Of a DNA stretch of 47,356 nucleotides, positions 1 through 9,002 are shown piece by piece. This DNA comes from Bacteroidota bacterium (lineage in GTDB: Bacteria; Bacteroidota; Bacteroidia; AKYH767-A; 2013-40CM-41-45), in the NCBI GenBank assembly GCA_003151745.1, contig PLYJ01000095.1, positions 10,281-57,636 on the forward strand, read 5' to 3'. Below the pieces are notes generated by a model, which did not search any database, was not told the origin of the DNA, and saw nothing but the letters and a program-made list of their open reading frames with translations. Position numbers and translations under genes: made by a program. Within the stretch, counting starts at the first letter, position 1, and each line of letters starts with the position of its first letter.

Positions 1-114
1 GCTTTTCCCGCGCGCGAATTATACTTTAAAAATGCTTTGGTTGTATGTGTTGCTGTACTCATTTGTTGTAAATGCTTGGCAAAGAAAGGGAAAAGTTTTT
101 ACGTGGGCAAATAA
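1..114 (+). CDS. C-terminal end of an unidentified membrane protein (5' cut by window edge)
   Basis: An open frame enters from the window edge and runs 37 codons to a TAA at 112-114. The predicted peptide has a hydrophobic stretch (NALVVCVAVLICC) followed by a Lys-rich tail (KCLAKKGK), which is how the last transmembrane helix and cytoplasmic tail of an inner-membrane protein would look. The fragment is too short to assign to a family, and a chance open frame of this length cannot be excluded. Confidence 0.3.
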   Translation, partial: AFPARELYFKNALVVCVAVLICCKCLAKKGKSFYVGK

Positions 115-129
115 ATATTTAAAAAGATG

Positions 130-206
130 GCCGCAGACTTCGGCGTGAGCTCAGTCGAACGATTCGCAGATTCAAAAGGATAAAAAATAATCTGTGAACC
201 TGCGGC
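130..206. repeat. Nested intergenic inverted repeat
   Basis: GCCGCAG at 130-136 pairs with CTGCGGC at 200-206, and inside it CGCAGATT at 165-172 pairs with AATCTGTG at 189-196 with one G-U. The two stems together would form a long hairpin between two genes whose 3' ends converge here. There is no good U-tract on either side, so it is more like a dispersed intergenic repeat than a simple terminator. A separate small stem, TCACGC-TTAT-GCGTGA, lies at 220-235 just past the stop of the TonB receptor gene. Confidence 0.5.
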
Positions 207-247
207 GTTTATTTTTTTCTCACGCTTATGCGTGATTAAACCAATTC

Positions 248-2743
248 TTACTTCTTGCTGAAATCAAAAGGTATAATCACTTTGAAGCTCACGTTTCTAC
301 CCATGTTAAACACGCCTACCCTGCCTGTGGCAAAGTTTACCGGAAGGTATTTGAAGCGGCTCATGTAATCCATGTAGCCGGTGTCGAACAGGTTGTTGCA
401 TACAATATATACTTCGCACAACCGCTTCCCGTTGCTCATAATATCACCTCCTGCGCCTGCATTAAACAAGGTGTACCCTGCAGCAGCAGCCTGGCTTGCC
501 TGATATTCAAGCGGAGTTAAGACAGGATCCAAGGCGCTGAATACAGCGGATTGCTTATATATGTGACTCTGCTCCGCCACATTCATCATCCCCACTTTAA
601 TATAAGCATTCCTGATTCCGCTGCCCCACTTCTTGATATGGTATTTAAAATCAACCGTAATGCGCATGGGCGGAACAAAGGGCAGGTACTTTAAGGAATC
701 GGAAACGTTCTGCAGTCCGCCATCCACCACGCTTAGCGTAGTGTTCAAATCGAACCACGGCATAGACGAAGGATGAATATCAAGCCCTGCTTCGCCGCCG
801 CTCAGAATAGCTTTCCCCGATGAGTACTTATATACAGGCGCAGAACCTAAGCCAACGGCGTTGAGCGAATTGTTAATGGAATCACCGCCCAGCATGCTTT
901 GCAATCCTTGTGAGTAAATGAAATTGTTGATGGTATTCATAAAATACGTACCCTCAAAGCTTACATCCTTACCATTGATGCCGAACGTAACGTCCTCCTC
1001 AAGGCTGGTTTCGGGAGTTAGTGTATGATCTCCCAACTCATAAACAGGTGTGCCGTCATGCACTCCGTTAGCACCTGCTTCCGCCACGTTGGGCGCTCTC
1101 CAACCGCGTGCAATATTAATTTTTGCATATACTTCTTTCGAAAAATCGTAGGCGCCGCCAATGCTTCCCGACATGCCGCTGAAGTTAGAGGTGAAGCCCT
1201 GAAACTCATGCAATCCGTTTGGCCCGTTAGCTTCTATAGGCGCCTGCGTGATGGAATCCACCCAATGATCCAGCCCATTAAACGACCGCGTGTCGTAACG
1301 AAGTCCGCCGCTCAGGTACAGGTTACCGATTTTCTGGTTCGCTATGGCGAAGCCTCCCACCTGGAAGAAATTATAATCCGGTATAAGCAGCACCGTGCCT
1401 AAACTTTGTGATTTCTGGTATGCTCCGTTAGCTCCGACAGATACATTGAAATCTTTAATCTGAGGATATATATATCGTACATCGTATGTATATGAATTGG
1501 AAGAATAGTATATATCAGGAGTGTTGGGTATGGTAGGATCATTGGTTTCCTGCCGTTGGTTCTTTTGATACGAAAATATACCCGTGATGCGCCCGTTTCC
1601 GACAGCCAGGCTGTTATCCCACACCACCTTGGTATGCCTTATCCGCTGATAGATCACGAAAGGAGTGTAAGAAGTTAATTCCTGCTTGGTAGGTATTTCA
1701 AAAGTCGGCCCTCCCCCGTTAAGATCAGGATAGGCTACTTGTCGTTCCATTGTGCCTGATGCCGAATCTCTCGTTCCGTCAATAATGCCCGTCATCATAT
1801 CGAAATAACCGACATGAACCTGGCTGTAGCCCCACTTGCGATGAATGCCAATAGTTCCGTCAGCGTTAAAGTTGCTGAACTGTGAATTCAATACATAACC
1901 ATCATTTGGATCCTGGTAAGCATGGGCCATCATGTTGTCCATGCGTGCGCTCCATGCAAGGCCGTCATGATTGCCTGCCAGGTGAACCATGTTATTGATA
2001 AGCCCGTTGTTGGTTTGATAATTAAAAAGCACTTCTCCTTTTCTTTGCCCTTCAGGGAGTGGTTGTTCCGGGATAAGATTAACGACTCCGGCAATGGCAT
2101 CAGAGCCATAGGCAAGCGAACCCGGCCCCTTCAGTATTTCATATCGGTCCACCGCATCAGGATCGGCTTCTATTCCGAACTCATCAAACCATGCCTGGTC
2201 CATTTGTTCCACGCCGTCATTCACGGTAAGCACCCTGTTATAACCAAGCCCGCGTATAAAAGGCTTTGAAATGCTTTGCCCGTCCGTCATGGCAGACACG
2301 CCGGGTGTTTTGGCAATGGCGTCTATCACATTGGTGGAAGAATTTTCATTGAGGTATTCATTTGTTACTTCCGTTGTTGGTTGCGGCGAATGTTGAATTT
2401 CCCTGGCGCTGGAATTGCCTGTAACTACCACTTCCTGGGTTTCATAGTCCGATGTGGCAAGGGAGAAGTCCAGCGTTGCATCCCCGTTGATGGTTACCGT
2501 TTTGGCTTGCGTGCCGTAACCTATCAGATGCGCCTCCACGGCATAGGTGCCTTTTGGAATGTTGGTTAAGGAATAGGTGCCATCAGCGCCGGACACAGCA
2601 CCTGTTTTTAAATCTGAGATATAAATGCCTGCGAAGGGGACAGTGTTGTTGGTTCCTGCCTCAGTAATTTTTCCTTTCAGTGAATTTTGTGCAAAGGCAG
2701 GTGCACTATAGCATACAAGTAATATATATAGAATAGATTTCAT
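248..2743 (-). CDS. TonB-dependent outer-membrane receptor
   Basis: The product imports an unidentified ligand across the outer membrane using TonB energy. The ATG at 2743 is preferred over the upstream in-frame start at 2797 because it opens directly into a signal peptide (MKSILYILLVCYSAPAFA, then Gln). Next come a carboxypeptidase-regulatory-like beta-sandwich (about residues 20-105, G-K-I-T-E-A-G start), a plug domain with the motifs KPFIRGLGYNRVLT and ILKGPGSLAYGSDAIAGV, and a large beta-barrel to the end, about 830 residues in all. The same plug motifs recur in the receptor at 34026-36533, so the two are paralogues and may handle related ligands; a metal complex is plausible but inferred only. 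The gene at 2852-3394 lies just upstream on the same strand, which suggests co-transcription. Confidence 0.9.
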   Translation of the reverse strand: MKSILYILLVCYSAPAFAQNSLKGKITEAGTNNTVPFAGIYISDLKTGAVSGADGTYSLTNIPKGTYAVEAHLIGYGTQAKTVTINGDATLDFSLATSDYETQEVVVTGNSSAREIQHSPQPTTEVTNEYLNENSSTNVIDAIAKTPGVSAMTDGQSISKPFIRGLGYNRVLTVNDGVEQMDQAWFDEFGIEADPDAVDRYEILKGPGSLAYGSDAIAGVVNLIPEQPLPEGQRKGEVLFNYQTNNGLINNMVHLAGNHDGLAWSARMDNMMAHAYQDPNDGYVLNSQFSNFNADGTIGIHRKWGYSQVHVGYFDMMTGIIDGTRDSASGTMERQVAYPDLNGGGPTFEIPTKQELTSYTPFVIYQRIRHTKVVWDNSLAVGNGRITGIFSYQKNQRQETNDPTIPNTPDIYYSSNSYTYDVRYIYPQIKDFNVSVGANGAYQKSQSLGTVLLIPDYNFFQVGGFAIANQKIGNLYLSGGLRYDTRSFNGLDHWVDSITQAPIEANGPNGLHEFQGFTSNFSGMSGSIGGAYDFSKEVYAKINIARGWRAPNVAEAGANGVHDGTPVYELGDHTLTPETSLEEDVTFGINGKDVSFEGTYFMNTINNFIYSQGLQSMLGGDSINNSLNAVGLGSAPVYKYSSGKAILSGGEAGLDIHPSSMPWFDLNTTLSVVDGGLQNVSDSLKYLPFVPPMRITVDFKYHIKKWGSGIRNAYIKVGMMNVAEQSHIYKQSAVFSALDPVLTPLEYQASQAAAAGYTLFNAGAGGDIMSNGKRLCEVYIVCNNLFDTGYMDYMSRFKYLPVNFATGRVGVFNMGRNVSFKVIIPFDFSKK

Positions 2744-2851
2744 CCTGTTAATGATTAAGATTAGTTGGTTAAATAAATAAATGCGGGAATGATACACGTT
2801 CGCTCACAAAGCATTAAACGATGTAAACGGAAAAAAAGAAGTGTATTTTAA

Positions 2852-3394
2852 TTAAGCAACTATCGCTTTGGGTGGGGGTGTAATGACAGATGAAAAAACT
2901 GTAGAAGAAAAAGATTCATCAATATTAAAAGCGTTTTGAATACGGGGTGTTCCCTGCATTCTTTCAAAAGGCTTTTGACAAAAGAAGTCTTTGGCGAAAT
3001 TTTTCAAAACATTTAATCCATGCATGTGCTGTTTTCCCGAAAGTCCTTCGGAATTAGAACTTACGGAAACACTAAGCCCTGAATAAATATCTTCTTCCGT
3101 ATTGTCATGCATGCAATAATAATAAGTGCAGCCGTTTTCAGTGACTTCCTCCTTCACATCGTAATGATTGCCTTCAAAAATGATTTCATGATTGCCTTTA
3201 CGGATAACAGCAGATTTATCAGAAATTTTAAGGAGTTGAAGTTGTGAATCATCGGCATTAGAAACAATGCGCTGCATAGTGTCTTTGTTTGAAATATCAG
3301 CCAGCTCGAAGACAAAAATATAGCCGACCATGTTGTAAGCCATCAAGGACAATATGATCCATGAAAGAAATATCTTAAGTCGCTGTTTTATCAA
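2852..3394 (-). CDS. Membrane-anchored small protein upstream of a TonB receptor
   Basis: Family not recognised. The 180-residue product has one N-terminal hydrophobic segment (about residues 8-30, WIILSLMAYNMVGYIFVFEL) and then a soluble, probably periplasmic part with a CTYYYCMHD cysteine pair, a KQHMHG histidine motif and a proline-rich end (VITPPPK). The start is a TTG at 3394; no ATG precedes the hydrophobic segment, and the next ATG would cut into it. A promoter-like TACTTTTG lies only seven bases upstream, so the mRNA may have almost no leader. The tail loosely recalls short Bacteroidota proteins with Cys pairs and a Pro-Pro end encoded beside TonB receptors. A role with the downstream receptor, for example in ligand handling, is inference. 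Confidence 0.7.
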   Translation of the reverse strand: MIKQRLKIFLSWIILSLMAYNMVGYIFVFELADISNKDTMQRIVSNADDSQLQLLKISDKSAVIRKGNHEIIFEGNHYDVKEEVTENGCTYYYCMHDNTEEDIYSGLSVSVSSNSEGLSGKQHMHGLNVLKNFAKDFFCQKPFERMQGTPRIQNAFNIDESFSSTVFSSVITPPPKAIVA

Positions 3395-3401
3395 GTGGCT
3401 T

Positions 3402-3409
3402 CAAAAGTA
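3402..3409 (-). promoter_or_regulatory. Bacteroidota -7 promoter element (TACTTTTG)
   Basis: The minus strand reads TACTTTTG, an exact match to the Bacteroidota -7 consensus TAnnTTTG. It is placed to drive the 180-residue gene and, through it, the TonB receptor. The first base of the TTG start is eight bases further on, so the transcript would be leaderless or nearly so. Confidence 0.5.
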
Positions 3410-3539
3410 GGAAGTTTTTTTGACATTTGGAAAAGCAAGGAATGGGGAATAAGGAATAAGGCGCTTTAAATCTTATTTATTACTTGTTTATTCATTAATT
3501 CATCCGGCAATTTGTATTTTCGATCGCTGAATTTTCTTC

Positions 3540-4814
3540 ATGAATCTGCTGATACGGAATATCAAGATGCTTGTTCAATGTGAAACGACTCCAAAACAAA
3601 AAGTTTCGGGTAAGAAAATGTCACAGTTGAATTGCATTGATGATGCTTTTCTTTTAATTGAAAATGGTTTGATAAAAGATTTCGGAAAGATGAACGATCT
3701 AAAATCCGGAATCCAAAATCTGAAATCTGAAATTAAAGAAATTGATGCTTCGGAAAAATTTGTGTTTCCTTGCTGGTGCGATTCCCATACGCATATAGTA
3801 TATGCCGCAAGCAGGGAAAAGGAATTTGTGGATCGCCTTAAAGGTTTGTCTTACATAGAAATTGCACAACGGGGAGGGGGCATTCTTAATTCGGTAAAGA
3901 AATTACGAGAAGCTTCGGAAGAAGAACTGGTGCAAAGTGCTCTAATGCGAATAAATGAAATCATGATGCTGGGAACAGGGGCTGTAGAAATTAAAAGCGG
4001 CTATGGCTTGAATGTGACCGATGAATTGAAAATGCTGCATGTCATCAAAAAATTAAAAACCCTTTCACCTCTTACTATTAAAGCAACTTTCCTTGGAGCA
4101 CATGATGTGCCGGAAGAATACAAAAGCAACAAGGGAAAATATATTGACCTCATCATTAAGGAAATGATTCCCCGCATTGCAGAAGAAAAGTTAGCCGATT
4201 ATTGTGATGTATTTTGTGAAGAAGGATATTTTTCAAAAGACGAAACCATCAAAATTCTGCAGGAAGCCTTCGGGCATGGCCTGATTCCGAAGGTACATGC
4301 CGAACAATTAAGCCATAGCGGAGGTATTGAAGCCGGTGTTGAATGCAATGCCATCAGCGTGGATCATCTTGAATATACAAATGACAATGACATCGCTGCA
4401 TTGAAAAACTCATCCACCATGCCTACCATTCTTCCGGGAGCACAATTCTTTTTACAACTCCCCTATCCTCCCGCAAGAAAAATGATTGATGCGGGTTTAG
4501 CAGTGGCAATTGCGAGCGATTATAATCCCGGCAGCAGTCCAAGCGGCAACATGAATTTAGTGGTTGCCTTAGCTTGCATTCAATATAAGATGACACCAGA
4601 GGAAGCAATCAATGCAGCAACAATCAACTCGGCCTATGCTATGGGATTAAGTCAAAGTCATGGAAGCATTGCAAAAGGAAAGAAAGCAAATGTGTTCATT
4701 ACAAAAGAAATTCCGTCATTAGCATTTCTTCCATACTCGTTTGGAAGTAATTTAATTGAAACAGTAATTATTAACGGAAAAATACAACCTGCAAAAAACA
4801 AATTGCCTGATTAA
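3540..4814 (+). CDS. hutI: Imidazolonepropionase
   Basis: The enzyme hydrolyses 4-imidazolone-5-propionate to N-formimidoyl-L-glutamate, the third step of histidine degradation, in the cytoplasm. It has the amidohydrolase features of HutI: DSHTHIVYA (metal-binding His83 and His85), the RGGGILNSV substrate loop, GAHDVP, HAEQLSHSGG and ASDYNPGSSPSGNM with the catalytic Asp. The length of 424 residues is slightly above the family's usual roughly 400-410. The extra residues fall at 54-65 (LKSGIQNLKSEI), which are encoded by five 7-bp repeat units at 3701-3735; this part is not conserved in HutI. ftcD follows after three bases. The upstream hutH and hutU are not in the window. Confidence 0.96.
   Translation: MNLLIRNIKMLVQCETTPKQKVSGKKMSQLNCIDDAFLLIENGLIKDFGKMNDLKSGIQNLKSEIKEIDASEKFVFPCWCDSHTHIVYAASREKEFVDRLKGLSYIEIAQRGGGILNSVKKLREASEEELVQSALMRINEIMMLGTGAVEIKSGYGLNVTDELKMLHVIKKLKTLSPLTIKATFLGAHDVPEEYKSNKGKYIDLIIKEMIPRIAEEKLADYCDVFCEEGYFSKDETIKILQEAFGHGLIPKVHAEQLSHSGGIEAGVECNAISVDHLEYTNDNDIAALKNSSTMPTILPGAQFFLQLPYPPARKMIDAGLAVAIASDYNPGSSPSGNMNLVVALACIQYKMTPEEAINAATINSAYAMGLSQSHGSIAKGKKANVFITKEIPSLAFLPYSFGSNLIETVIINGKIQPAKNKLPD
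3701..3735 (+). repeat. Heptanucleotide repeat inside hutI
   Basis: Five consecutive 7-bp units can be read: AAAATCC, GGAATCC, AAAATCT, GAAATCT, GAAATTA. They encode residues 54-65 of HutI, between the N-terminal strands and the strand leading to the metal-binding HTH motif, so the reading frame and active site are untouched. Confidence 0.7.
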
Positions 4815-4817
4815 CCA

Positions 4818-6476
4818 ATGAGCCAGTTAATAGAATGTGTTCCTAATTTCAGTGAAGGGAATGACATGACCATTATTATGCAGATCACTGATCAGATTGA
4901 AAGTGTGGAGGGTGTGAAGCTGTTAAATGTTGATACCGGAAAGGCAACGAACAGAACTGTTGTAACCTTTGTTGGCGAACCCGCACCCGTTATTGAAGCC
5001 GCTTTCCTTGCCATTAAAAAAGCAGGCGAACTGATTGACATGAGCAAGCATAAAGGCAAGCATCCTCGCATGGGTGCAACCGATGTTTGCCCGCTGATTC
5101 CGATAGCGAATATTACGATGGAAGAAACAGGGGAATATGTAAGGAAGCTTGGAGCAAGAGTGGGCAAAGAATTGAACATTCCTGTTTACCTGTATGAAGC
5201 AGCACAAGGTAATCCGGCAAGAAAAAATCTTTCTATCATTCGTGCAGGCGAATACGAAGGGTTTTTTAAGAAAATAAAACAACCTGAATGGGAACCCGAT
5301 TTTGGCCCCGCTGAATTTCCCGCAAAGAGCGGTGCAACAGTTATCGGTGCGAGAGATTTCCTGGTTGCCTACAATGTGAACCTGAATACTACTTCTGTTC
5401 GAAGAGCTAACTCAGTTGCCTTTGACGTAAGAGAAAACGGAAGAAAAATAAAGAATGAAAAAGGGGAAGAGGTTGTTCTGCCCGGTGCTTGTAAATCAGT
5501 GAAAGCAATCGGGTGGTTTATTGAAGAATATGGTATTGCGCAGGTAAGCATGAACCTTACAAATATCAACGTCACACCCGTATATGTTGCTTTTGATGCA
5601 TGTGTAAAGAGTGCAAATGCACGTGGCATGAGAATAACAGGATCTGAATTAGTCGGACTGATTCCTCTTAAATCGATGCTGGATGCAGGTAAATATTTTT
5701 TACAGAAACAGAATCGTTCTGTCGGAGTGTCAGAAAAAGAATTGATTAAAATCGCTGTTAAATCACTAGGGCTTGATGAACTAACTCCTTTTAAACCGGA
5801 AGAAAAAATTATTGAATATATGCTTCAAGACAAATCAAAAAACAAGCTCATCAGCATGACGCTTTCTGATTTTGCAGATGAGACAGCAAGTGAATCGCCT
5901 GCTCCCGGTGGAGGTTCCATCTCTGCTTATATAGGTTCGCTGGGTATTTCATTGGCAACGATGGTTGCAAATCTTTCTTCGCATAAAAAAGGATGGGAAG
6001 AACATTGGAAAGAATTTTCTACATGGGCAGAAAAAGGACAGCAGGTTAAAGACCAATTGTTGAAGTTGGTGAATGAAGACACAAACGCTTTTAATAAGAT
6101 TATGTCAGCCTTCAGCTTGCCAAAATCGAATGATATGGAAAAGAAAGCACGTACAGATGCTATTCAATCAGCAACAAAATATGCCATTGAAATTCCGTTC
6201 AAAGTAATGGAACTTTCATATTCTTCAATGGAAATAATTAAAGCAATGGCTCAAAATGGCAATCCGAATTCAGTGAGTGATGTCGGCGTAGGAGCGTTAT
6301 GTGCAAGATCATCTGTTATGGGTGCCTTTTTAAATGTTAAAATCAACGCAAGCGAGTTAAACGACAAAGATTTTACAGAAGATATTCTTGAGAAAGGGAA
6401 AGCACTTCAGGATGCTGCCATAATCGCTGAAACGGAGATTCTTCAAATAGTCAATTCCAAAATAAATAACATTTAA
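4818..6476 (+). CDS. ftcD: Bifunctional glutamate formimidoyltransferase / formimidoyl-THF cyclodeaminase
   Basis: The protein transfers the formimidoyl group from formimidoylglutamate to tetrahydrofolate and then deaminates it to methenyl-THF, feeding histidine carbon into one-carbon metabolism. Residues 1-180 start with the family signature MSQLIECVPNFSEGND and form the N-terminal transferase subdomain; about 181-320 form the second transferase subdomain (GARDFLVAYNVNLNT). About 340-548 match the cyclodeaminase (FADETASESPAPGGGS, then a helical bundle). At 552 residues it has the full fused architecture known from the animal enzyme (about 541). It starts three bases after hutI and so is almost certainly in one operon with it; the released glutamate and methenyl-THF are the pathway's end products. 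Confidence 0.95.
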   Translation: MSQLIECVPNFSEGNDMTIIMQITDQIESVEGVKLLNVDTGKATNRTVVTFVGEPAPVIEAAFLAIKKAGELIDMSKHKGKHPRMGATDVCPLIPIANITMEETGEYVRKLGARVGKELNIPVYLYEAAQGNPARKNLSIIRAGEYEGFFKKIKQPEWEPDFGPAEFPAKSGATVIGARDFLVAYNVNLNTTSVRRANSVAFDVRENGRKIKNEKGEEVVLPGACKSVKAIGWFIEEYGIAQVSMNLTNINVTPVYVAFDACVKSANARGMRITGSELVGLIPLKSMLDAGKYFLQKQNRSVGVSEKELIKIAVKSLGLDELTPFKPEEKIIEYMLQDKSKNKLISMTLSDFADETASESPAPGGGSISAYIGSLGISLATMVANLSSHKKGWEEHWKEFSTWAEKGQQVKDQLLKLVNEDTNAFNKIMSAFSLPKSNDMEKKARTDAIQSATKYAIEIPFKVMELSYSSMEIIKAMAQNGNPNSVSDVGVGALCARSSVMGAFLNVKINASELNDKDFTEDILEKGKALQDAAIIAETEILQIVNSKINNI

Positions 6477-6572
6477 CGCAACCTTTTTTTAAGCTAAACC
6501 GTTTTTCAATTTCTTCGTATCAGATACTTACTTTTCAGTCAGCCCTGCAAATCCAGGAACAAGAAATGAAGT

Positions 6573-8828
6573 ATGATATCACGGTTAATAATTAAGCGAT
6601 TTTTTTATTCCTTTCCTATTCAACTGGTCATTGTCTTATTAAAGGCAAACCAGATCTTATTGCTTTATTGGATCATCCTTTTTAGCTGGGTTTTGGGAGC
6701 GCTTTCTCAACGATTCGGAATTCCGTTTTTGTTTCTTGATCCGGAATATATGGGAACTGTTGGTTTCCGCTCCTTCTTCATCATGGGTTTTACGACGGGC
6801 TGTTTCATCATGGTATTCAATATTTCAAGCTATATCATCAACGGTTCCCGCTTTCCATTCATAGCCACGCTTGCACGGCCGTTCATGAAATACACCATCA
6901 ATAATTTCATAGTTCCTGTATTATTCATCATTGTTTATTCAGTCAAGTTGTTTTCCTTCCAGCTTTACAATGAATATCAAAGCCCGATGAAGGTAATCAT
7001 TGATACATCAGGGTTTCTGCTTGGCTTAATTATTATTATCCTTTTTACGCTCACCTATTTCTTTCGCACCAGCAAGGACATTGTAAAAATGTTTGGCATG
7101 GAAGCGTCCGATACCAATCCTGATGCACCCATGGCAGAACACCTCGAACGTGAAAAGACGGAGAAGAGAAAGTTTCTCTCTATGCCGCGGAGGCTAAAGG
7201 AATGGAGGGTGGACACTTACCTGACCTCTCCGTTCAGGGTAAAGCTAGTGAGGCGGTCTGATCACTATCCGAAAGAAATGGTGGAGTCCGTGTTCAAACA
7301 GAACCATGTGAATGCCGCACTTATAGAAGTGATCGTATTTGGGCTTCTTATTATGATGGGCTTGTTTAAAGACTATGCTGTATTCCAAATACCCGCTGGT
7401 GCAAGCATTTTTCTGATATTTTCCATGCTTATCATGATCAGCAGTGCGTTTCGTTTTTGGCTCAAAACATGGACTACCAGCGTATTGATTCTATTGATCA
7501 TTCTTTTCAACTTTCTTTCGCGTTTTGGAATATTTTATTCGCAGAACAAAGCTTATGGATTAGATTACCATAAGCAGAAAGTGAATTACAGCTTAACGAC
7601 TATTGATTCACTGAGTAAGACCTCAGATATAAAGGGCGATTACCAAAATATGTTAGGCGTACTGGAGAAATGGAAAAGTAAATTTCCTGATACAGCCCAT
7701 AAGCCAAAACTTGTTTTTATAAATTGCTCCGGCGGAGGATTACGATCTTCCGAATGGGTATTTCGTGTGATGCAGGTAGCAGACAGTCTCACGCATAATA
7801 ATTTTATTAAATCATCAGAAATCATCACCGGAGCTTCCGGCGGAATGATAGGCGCGGCCTATTACCGCGAACTTTACCTGCGCCACCAGGCTGATACTTC
7901 CCTGTCCTTTAACAGCGACAAGCACGTTTATGCCGTTGCCCGTGATTTGCTCAATCCAGTTGCCTTCAGCTTAACGATGAGTGATTTGTTTTTCAATATT
8001 CAGAAGTATAGGGAAGGGAATGTAGAATATTCAAAAGACCGCGCTTATGCGTTCGAAAAGCAATTGAATGAAAATACCGGGCACGTTTTCAGGAAAACAT
8101 TAGGAGATTACCGCCAGCCGGAAGCTGACGCATTAATTCCGATGATGATCTTCACACCAACTATTGTTACCGACGGACGAAGACTTTTAATCTCATCCCA
8201 GCCTGTTTCCTATCTCACTCCGCACGATCCGGATTCAACATTTAAATATACTCCAACCATAGATGGTATTGAATTCAGTAAATTATTTAAAGAGGAAAAT
8301 GCTGACAGCATACGATTTACCACAGTGATGCGCATGAATGCTACTTTCCCGTATATACTTCCCGCAGTCAACATGCCCACGGAGCCGTCCATACAGATCA
8401 TGGATGCCGGTATCCGTGATGTAACGGGACTGAAGACCTCGTTACGATTTCTTTATGTCTTTAGAAAATGGATAGCAGAAAATACAAGCGGAGTGGTATT
8501 TGTTGATATCCGCGACTCACATAAAATGCGACCCATTGAAGACAGGCCACGCCCCTCGATCATCGAAAATTTCATTACCCCGCTTGGTAATATATACGGA
8601 AATCTTTTAACCATCCAGGATTACAACCAGGATGAAAATTATGAATATGCACGCGCCTGGTTCAAGGGAAATTTTGACCTTATCACTTTCGAACTGCCAA
8701 CAAAAGAGGAAGACATTTCTTTAAGCTTTCATCTCACAACCCGTGAAAAGAATTCTGTCTTCCATGCTGCAAGCCTTCCATCGAATATGGAAGCCTTTAA
8801 TAACCTCAAGCGTTTGCTGGGATATTAA
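6573..8828 (+). CDS. Membrane-anchored patatin-like phospholipase
   Basis: A predicted lipid acyl hydrolase with a Ser-Asp dyad. Residues 380-620 carry the patatin signatures: oxyanion loop CSGGGLRSS (385-393), nucleophile elbow GASGG with Ser422 (G-x-S-x-G), and DAG with Asp611 replacing the more usual DGG/DGA. The first 370 residues are unusual for this family: several hydrophobic segments (about 18-45, 66-90, 112-130, 145-163, 250-265, 278-295, 302-320) with a basic cytoplasmic-type loop near 190-230. Patatin domains are typically near 250-300 residues, so this is a fusion of a polytopic membrane region to a catalytic domain. It is separated by 96 bases from ftcD and has no obvious metabolic link to it. 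The true substrate cannot be told from sequence. Confidence 0.85.
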   Translation: MISRLIIKRFFYSFPIQLVIVLLKANQILLLYWIILFSWVLGALSQRFGIPFLFLDPEYMGTVGFRSFFIMGFTTGCFIMVFNISSYIINGSRFPFIATLARPFMKYTINNFIVPVLFIIVYSVKLFSFQLYNEYQSPMKVIIDTSGFLLGLIIIILFTLTYFFRTSKDIVKMFGMEASDTNPDAPMAEHLEREKTEKRKFLSMPRRLKEWRVDTYLTSPFRVKLVRRSDHYPKEMVESVFKQNHVNAALIEVIVFGLLIMMGLFKDYAVFQIPAGASIFLIFSMLIMISSAFRFWLKTWTTSVLILLIILFNFLSRFGIFYSQNKAYGLDYHKQKVNYSLTTIDSLSKTSDIKGDYQNMLGVLEKWKSKFPDTAHKPKLVFINCSGGGLRSSEWVFRVMQVADSLTHNNFIKSSEIITGASGGMIGAAYYRELYLRHQADTSLSFNSDKHVYAVARDLLNPVAFSLTMSDLFFNIQKYREGNVEYSKDRAYAFEKQLNENTGHVFRKTLGDYRQPEADALIPMMIFTPTIVTDGRRLLISSQPVSYLTPHDPDSTFKYTPTIDGIEFSKLFKEENADSIRFTTVMRMNATFPYILPAVNMPTEPSIQIMDAGIRDVTGLKTSLRFLYVFRKWIAENTSGVVFVDIRDSHKMRPIEDRPRPSIIENFITPLGNIYGNLLTIQDYNQDENYEYARAWFKGNFDLITFELPTKEEDISLSFHLTTREKNSVFHAASLPSNMEAFNNLKRLLGY

Positions 8829-8940
8829 GAGAAACTTCAAAGTTAAGTCCGGCTCAAACTGTTTACAAACATTGAGCAGAAGTCATTCCTTAATACCCCT
8901 CGTGCCTTCCGGTTTTATTTGTTAATATATATAAATTTAA

Positions 8941-8971
8941 AAGCCGCCCCGTTTACAATTCAGGGCAGCTT
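8941..8971 (-). terminator. Rho-independent terminator for the broken kelch gene
   Basis: On the minus strand AAGCTGCCC pairs with GGGCGGCTT (one G-U) around a 13-base loop and runs into TTAAATTT. It lies 32 bases past the stop of the minus-strand T9SS gene. The T-tract is short, so efficiency may be moderate. The rest of 8829-9002 shows no gene. Confidence 0.6.
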
Positions 8972-9002
8972 CTTAAAAATCGAAATCTATCGGGATGTGG
9001 AT

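Noticed and set aside
220-235. Hairpin TCACGC-TTAT-GCGTGA as terminator of the TonB receptor gene
   Set aside because: On the minus strand it is followed by A residues, not T; the stem is short, so it was not called as a terminator.
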